From Roseovarius sp. (lineage in GTDB: Bacteria > Pseudomonadota > Alphaproteobacteria > Rhodobacterales > Rhodobacteraceae), in contig JARGOC010000006.1 in the NCBI GenBank assembly GCA_029212365.1, positions 1-64,000 on the forward strand: DNA of 64,000 nucleotides, read 5' to 3'. Below the pieces are notes generated by a model. That model was not told where the DNA came from and made no database searches. It worked only from the letters and a program-made list of their open reading frames with translations. Position 1 is the stretch's first letter; every line of letters begins with the position of its first letter. The position numbers and the translations under genes are program-made. Of the stretch, positions 60,365-64,000 are shown one piece after another.

Positions 60365-61804
60365 TCAGGTCGACGTTTTCTTACTCTTACCCTTGGGCTT
60401 CACCTTGAATTCTTCAGGGATCGGCATCCGGTTAAACGCATCGAGGCCCGCAATTTTATAGGCCTCTGCCAGAGTGGGATAGTTGAACGTGTTCTGCACA
60501 AAATAATCCACTGTGCCTTTCAGGTTCAACACAGCTTGGGCAATGTGGATCAACTCTGTTGCACCTTCCCCAACAATTTGCACGCCCAACACACGCCGGG
60601 TTTTCAGGCTAAACAGCATCTTCAACATGCCATGCTCCAGCCCCATGATATGTCCACGGCTGGTCTCGCGGAACCGGGCGATGCCCACTTCATAAGGAAT
60701 ACCGCGCTCCTGCATTTCCTCCTCGGACATGCCGCAGGTAGAAATCTCCGGCACCGAATATATGCCGTAAGGATACCAGGGGCTTTCCTCCAGTGTCGGG
60801 ACTTCCAGCGCATGACAGGCCGCGACCCGCCCCTGCTGGATTGAAGTGGACGCCAGGCTGGGATGCCCGATCACATCACCCGCAGCATAGATATGGGGCA
60901 CAGAGGTTTGATAGGTCTTGCGATCCACATCAATGCGCCCGCGGTGGTCTGTCTCGACCCCGATCGCCTCAAGGTTCAGCCTGGTGGTGGCCCCCATGCG
61001 CCCGGCAGCAAACAACAGCATTTCACTGCGCACATGACGCCCGTTGGCCATGGTCACTTCAACATGTTCACCCGCATCTTCAATCTTTTCAATCGCCGAC
61101 CCAAGGCGCAGATCAACACCATTTTCACGAATTTGATATGTGAACTCGCGGATCGTCATCTGATCGATGAAATCGAGGAAACTTTCGCGCGGTTCGATCA
61201 AAGTGACCCGCACATCCAGCGCCGAAAACATCGTGGCATATTCCACCCCGATCACACCCGCGCCCACAACCACCAGGCTGCGCGGGATTTTGGCCAGTTC
61301 CAGAAATTCGTCACTGTCTACGACTGTCTGGCCATTGAACGGCACATAATCCGGGCGATAGGTCTGTGTCCCGGTTGAGATCAAGAAGTTGTCGGCGCTC
61401 AGCGTGGTCACATCACCTGCCTCGGTCTCCACCTCAATGGTGTTGGCATCCTTAAAGCTGGCCAGCCCGTGCAACGTATCCACATGATTGCGGTTGAACT
61501 GGTGTTCCAGAACATCCACCTCATGATCCAGTGTCTTGTGAAGCCGCCCCTTCAGGTCATCTGCGTGGATGTCGTCTTTCACCCGATACGACCGTCCATA
61601 AAAACTGCGCTCGCGCCAACCCGACAGGTTCAACACGGTTTCGCGCAGGGTTTTTGACGGGATCGTTCCGGTATGCACCGAAACACCGCCCAGACGGTCC
61701 TTGCGATCAATCACCAGAACACGGCGTTTCAGCTTGCCTGCCTGAATGGCCGCAGATCGCCCCGAAGGGCCTGAGCCGATGACAATAAGATCGTAGTGGC
61801 TCAT
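60365..61804 (-). CDS. sthA: Si-specific soluble NAD(P)+ transhydrogenase
   Basis: 479 residues of the flavin disulfide reductase fold: FAD loop IGSGPSGRSAAIQAGK, NAD-binding VVGAGVIGVEYATMF and FAD-binding IYAAGDVIGHPSLAS. The usual redox-active CxxxxC is replaced (GGVSVHTGTIPSKTLRE has Thr at both positions), which separates SthA from lipoamide dehydrogenase and glutathione reductase. It moves hydride between NADPH and NAD+. The start lies three bases after the fghA stop. Confidence 0.93.
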   Translation of the reverse strand: MSHYDLIVIGSGPSGRSAAIQAGKLKRRVLVIDRKDRLGGVSVHTGTIPSKTLRETVLNLSGWRERSFYGRSYRVKDDIHADDLKGRLHKTLDHEVDVLEHQFNRNHVDTLHGLASFKDANTIEVETEAGDVTTLSADNFLISTGTQTYRPDYVPFNGQTVVDSDEFLELAKIPRSLVVVGAGVIGVEYATMFSALDVRVTLIEPRESFLDFIDQMTIREFTYQIRENGVDLRLGSAIEKIEDAGEHVEVTMANGRHVRSEMLLFAAGRMGATTRLNLEAIGVETDHRGRIDVDRKTYQTSVPHIYAAGDVIGHPSLASTSIQQGRVAACHALEVPTLEESPWYPYGIYSVPEISTCGMSEEEMQERGIPYEVGIARFRETSRGHIMGLEHGMLKMLFSLKTRRVLGVQIVGEGATELIHIAQAVLNLKGTVDYFVQNTFNYPTLAEAYKIAGLDAFNRMPIPEEFKVKPKGKSKKTST

Positions 61805-61807
61805 GAT

Positions 61808-62641
61808 TTACCTCGCATAAAGCGCCTCAGCGTGGAAGGCGACATGGTCTTCCATGAAGGTTGAAACAAAGAAATAACTGTGGTCATAGCCCGGCTGCAT
61901 CCTGAGCGTGGCCTCCTGGCGACGTGCCGCGCAAGCCTCAGCCAGGGCTTCGGGTCTGAGCAGATCCACGAACTGATCATGTGTGCCGGTGTCGGTCAGC
62001 ACGGGGCCGTCAAATCCAGTCTCGCGCATCATCAGGGTGGCATCATGCGGGGCCCATGTGCTGTCGTCCGCCCCCAGATAAGCGCCCAGTTGCTTGCGCC
62101 CCCAATCACTGGCCGATGGGTTCGATATCGGCGCAAAGGCCGAGACGGACCGGTAACGGCCGGAGAGGTTCATTGCCAAGGTCAACGCGCCGTGCCCGCC
62201 CATGGAATGGCCGGTGATTGACTGGCGGTCTTCGTCCACCGCAAAATTGCCGGTGATCAACGCGGGCAGCTCTTCGGCCACATAATCCCACATCTGAAAA
62301 TGCGGTGTCCAGGGATTTTGGGTGGCGTTCACATAAAACCCGGCCCCCTGTCCCAGATCATAAGCTTCATCATCTGCCACAGCTTCGCCGCGTGGGCTGG
62401 TATCGGGAAACACCAGCGCGATGCCCTGCTCTGCCGCCCAGCCCTGTGCGCCGGCCTTGGACATGGCGTTTTCGTGGGTGCAGGTCAGCCCCGACAAATA
62501 CCACAGTACCGGCACCGGGCCATCGCGGGCCTCTTCGGGCAGGAACAGGCCAAAGGTCATGTCACATGCACAGACCTTGGAGGCATGGGTGTAAACCCCC
62601 TGCACACCGCCGAAACATGCGTTCTCTGATACGGTTTCCAT
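61808..62641 (-). CDS. fghA: S-formylglutathione hydrolase
   Basis: 277 residues, full length for the family. It has LWYLSGLTCTHENAMSKAG, the nucleophile Ser in ITGHSMGGHGALTLAM, Asp in DTGTHDQF and His in GYDHSYFFVSTF. It cleaves S-formylglutathione to formate and glutathione, the second step of glutathione-dependent formaldehyde oxidation. GGGAGAGG precedes the ATG. No glutathione-dependent formaldehyde dehydrogenase gene is adjacent in the window. Confidence 0.94.
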   Translation of the reverse strand: METVSENACFGGVQGVYTHASKVCACDMTFGLFLPEEARDGPVPVLWYLSGLTCTHENAMSKAGAQGWAAEQGIALVFPDTSPRGEAVADDEAYDLGQGAGFYVNATQNPWTPHFQMWDYVAEELPALITGNFAVDEDRQSITGHSMGGHGALTLAMNLSGRYRSVSAFAPISNPSASDWGRKQLGAYLGADDSTWAPHDATLMMRETGFDGPVLTDTGTHDQFVDLLRPEALAEACAARRQEATLRMQPGYDHSYFFVSTFMEDHVAFHAEALYAR

Positions 62642-62836
62642 GGGCCTCTCCCTTGTGAGTATTGTTTAGTTTCCAAAATGATGTATCAGCGCTTGCCTCT
62701 GAACAAAACGTCAATTCGTGGCGATTGACTCTGCAAACGTGCCGGGACGGCTCCATTTACTTATCAAGGTATCGTCCCGATTTTGCCATGATTGCCCTGC
62801 ATCAATTGGAGGGCCGCAACCAAAAGGCGAGTTTTC

Positions 62837-64000
62837 ATGCTGCTTTTCATCTGCGCCATTTTTCTCTGCATTGCCACATCCGTGGCGGCCTCTGACAAAT
62901 CCGTCGACCACATCAACCGTGATGCTCTGCGCCAAGCCATCTACGATGGCCACGTCCACAAGGTCGAAGCCATTTACGACACGGCGCAGTCGCAATTTCT
63001 TGCGGGCGACATCACCGCCTCTGAAATGCGAGAGCTGTTTGAGATTTTTGTAATGTCGGACCCCAGAGTTAGCGCCTTTTCCTAGGCCTGGTTGCGAGAG
63101 TTCCCCAATTCGGCTTATGCCCACGCGGCGCAGGCCTGGGTGAAAAACACGACCGCTTGGAATATTCGCGGCGAGCTCGTTGTGAGCAAAACCTACCACC
63201 GCGCCCTACATGAGTTTTCAGACCTCATAAATATCGCGGTAAACCATGCGACGGTTGCTTATGAAACAAAACCCCGCTTTATCCCCGCCTCTGACGCGAT
63301 GATCTCTTTCGGCAACGGGTCAAGCAAGCGGGCTACATCCTTTGAAGTGCTGGATCAGGTGATGACTACCGATCCAAATATGGGAACGGTGTTACGTGCG
63401 TTGGCACTGTCCTTACGTGGCTGGGGCGGCACTTATGCACAAGCCGAAGACATGTGTAACTCCTATGCGCCGGGTCTTGAATATAGGTATGATCCGCTCA
63501 CACGGTGCCGCTTGGCAATTTGGCAAAGTTATTACCCCAAGGAGCTCTCTCAATGGGCCTATGAATTGCTGAGCGATACCAATATTCCGCATCTGGAAGA
63601 ATACCGGATGCGCGGGATCGTGAAACAATGGGGCTGGCGCGGGGAGCAAGACGCGGAATTTTCTTATGCGTATCTGACGCGTGACGATATTGTATGGAGC
63701 TATGCCGCCGAAGCATTTGATCTCAATATTCCGCACAAGTATGGCTACCCTCACATTTATGAGAGCCACCTTCACAAATCCATTGCGGTGAACCAGGAGC
63801 GGCTGAAAACAGATCCGTTTAACCCCGGCCTTATTGACCTTATCCGCAATAAAACCAGCCCCGGTTTGCGCATTAACTATACCGGAAGGCCACTTGCGAA
63901 AGAGATATCTCTTCTAACCCTTGAAGACGACAAAGAACTGGTGCGCCGTCAGTTGGTATCATCGCCCTATCAATCCAGTCATTGGTGGGCCATGACGGAT
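62837..64000 (+). pseudogene. Exported protein gene interrupted by an in-frame amber codon, runs off right edge
   Basis: The gene starts at ATG 62837 (GGCGAG upstream) with a signal peptide (MLLFICAIFLCIATSVAASD). It is open until TAG at 63083-63085 (VSAFS-stop-AWLREFPNSA). The same frame then runs on without any stop for about 305 codons to the window end, in protein-like sequence (YAHAAQAWVKNTTAWNIRGE; LRALALSLRGWGGTYAQAED). The pattern recalls DUF4034/TPR-like exported proteins. It is either a recent nonsense pseudogene, a readthrough case or a base-call error. Family assignment is weak. Confidence 0.65.

Noticed and set aside
1-64000. CRISPR arrays, insertion sequences or rRNA genes
   Set aside because: No spaced direct repeats of CRISPR type, no transposase frame and no rRNA-like sequence were seen on either strand.

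Overview
The window comes from an alphaproteobacterial chromosome, most likely of the Roseobacter group (Rhodobacteraceae). The evidence is the gene complement: fused TRAP/TAXI transporter with a DUF3394 tail, imuA-imuB-dnaE2 mutasome, zapE, AlkB-type hydroxylase, BKACE enzyme, Si-specific transhydrogenase next to an FghA-type esterase. Family-typical intergenic elements of the form GGGATA-TTT-AGCAAGAAGATGG sit at convergent gene ends. No database search was possible; product names rest on motifs read directly from the sequence.

Layout. (1) 1-2541: end of a mobilizable integrated element, leftward: a replication/HTH protein broken by a frameshift, mobC, and a relaxase that runs off the left edge and carries an overlapping mobB-like reading frame. 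It abuts the 3' end of tRNA-Arg(CCU) at 2542-2618, the usual place for such elements to integrate. (2) 2859-3881: LacI/GntR-type regulator with a candidate operator. (3) 3998-7410, leftward: stress group (HdeD-like membrane protein, bacterioferritin lacking the heme ligand, a stress membrane protein, CbpA/CbpM co-chaperone pair, a small coiled-coil protein). (4) 7859-12591: alkB, mutY, a DUF721/DciA-like gene, a DsbA-like thiol oxidoreductase, a CoA transferase. (5) 12650-15902: class III aminotransferase and BKACE enzyme with an RpiR-type regulator. (6) 15944-23001: sensor kinase and regulator divergent from a TAXI-TRAP transporter and a universal stress protein.

(7) 23200-49014 is the outstanding region: a roughly 26-kb biosynthetic locus. 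Its core is a 2700-residue megasynthase with the order (degenerate NPD barrel)-NPD enoyl reductase-KS-AT-ACP-KR-DH, then a 1257-residue KS-AT protein ending in its own phosphopantetheinyl transferase domain, a discrete ACP, an alkaline-phosphatase-superfamily enzyme and an alpha/beta hydrolase. Upstream lies a tightly packed set: TPR protein, a compact sulfatase-fold enzyme with Thr in place of the formylglycine Cys, two sulfotransferases, two apparent beta-propeller proteins, a small unknown and a lipoprotein esterase. Between the halves, on the other strand, lies a fusion of an M50-like membrane domain without HExxH to an HlyD-type adaptor. The PKS most resembles PUFA synthase and heterocyst-glycolipid-type (PfaA/HglE-like) systems but is condensed into two proteins. 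I infer a pathway that builds a reduced or partly unsaturated long acyl chain, sulfates it and probably moves it to the envelope. No described product can be assigned from the sequence alone.

(8) 49185-64000 returns to chromosomal housekeeping genes: zapE, an MFS transporter, the dnaE2-imuB-imuA translesion mutasome with a perfect four-tract GGGG motif just upstream of imuA, a HAD / ornithine-cyclodeaminase-like / alpha-beta-hydrolase operon joined by ATGA overlaps, a DUF188 protein, sthA and an S-formylglutathione hydrolase. At the right edge is an exported protein gene interrupted by an in-frame amber codon, with its frame open to the window end. No CRISPR array, rRNA or insertion sequence was seen.
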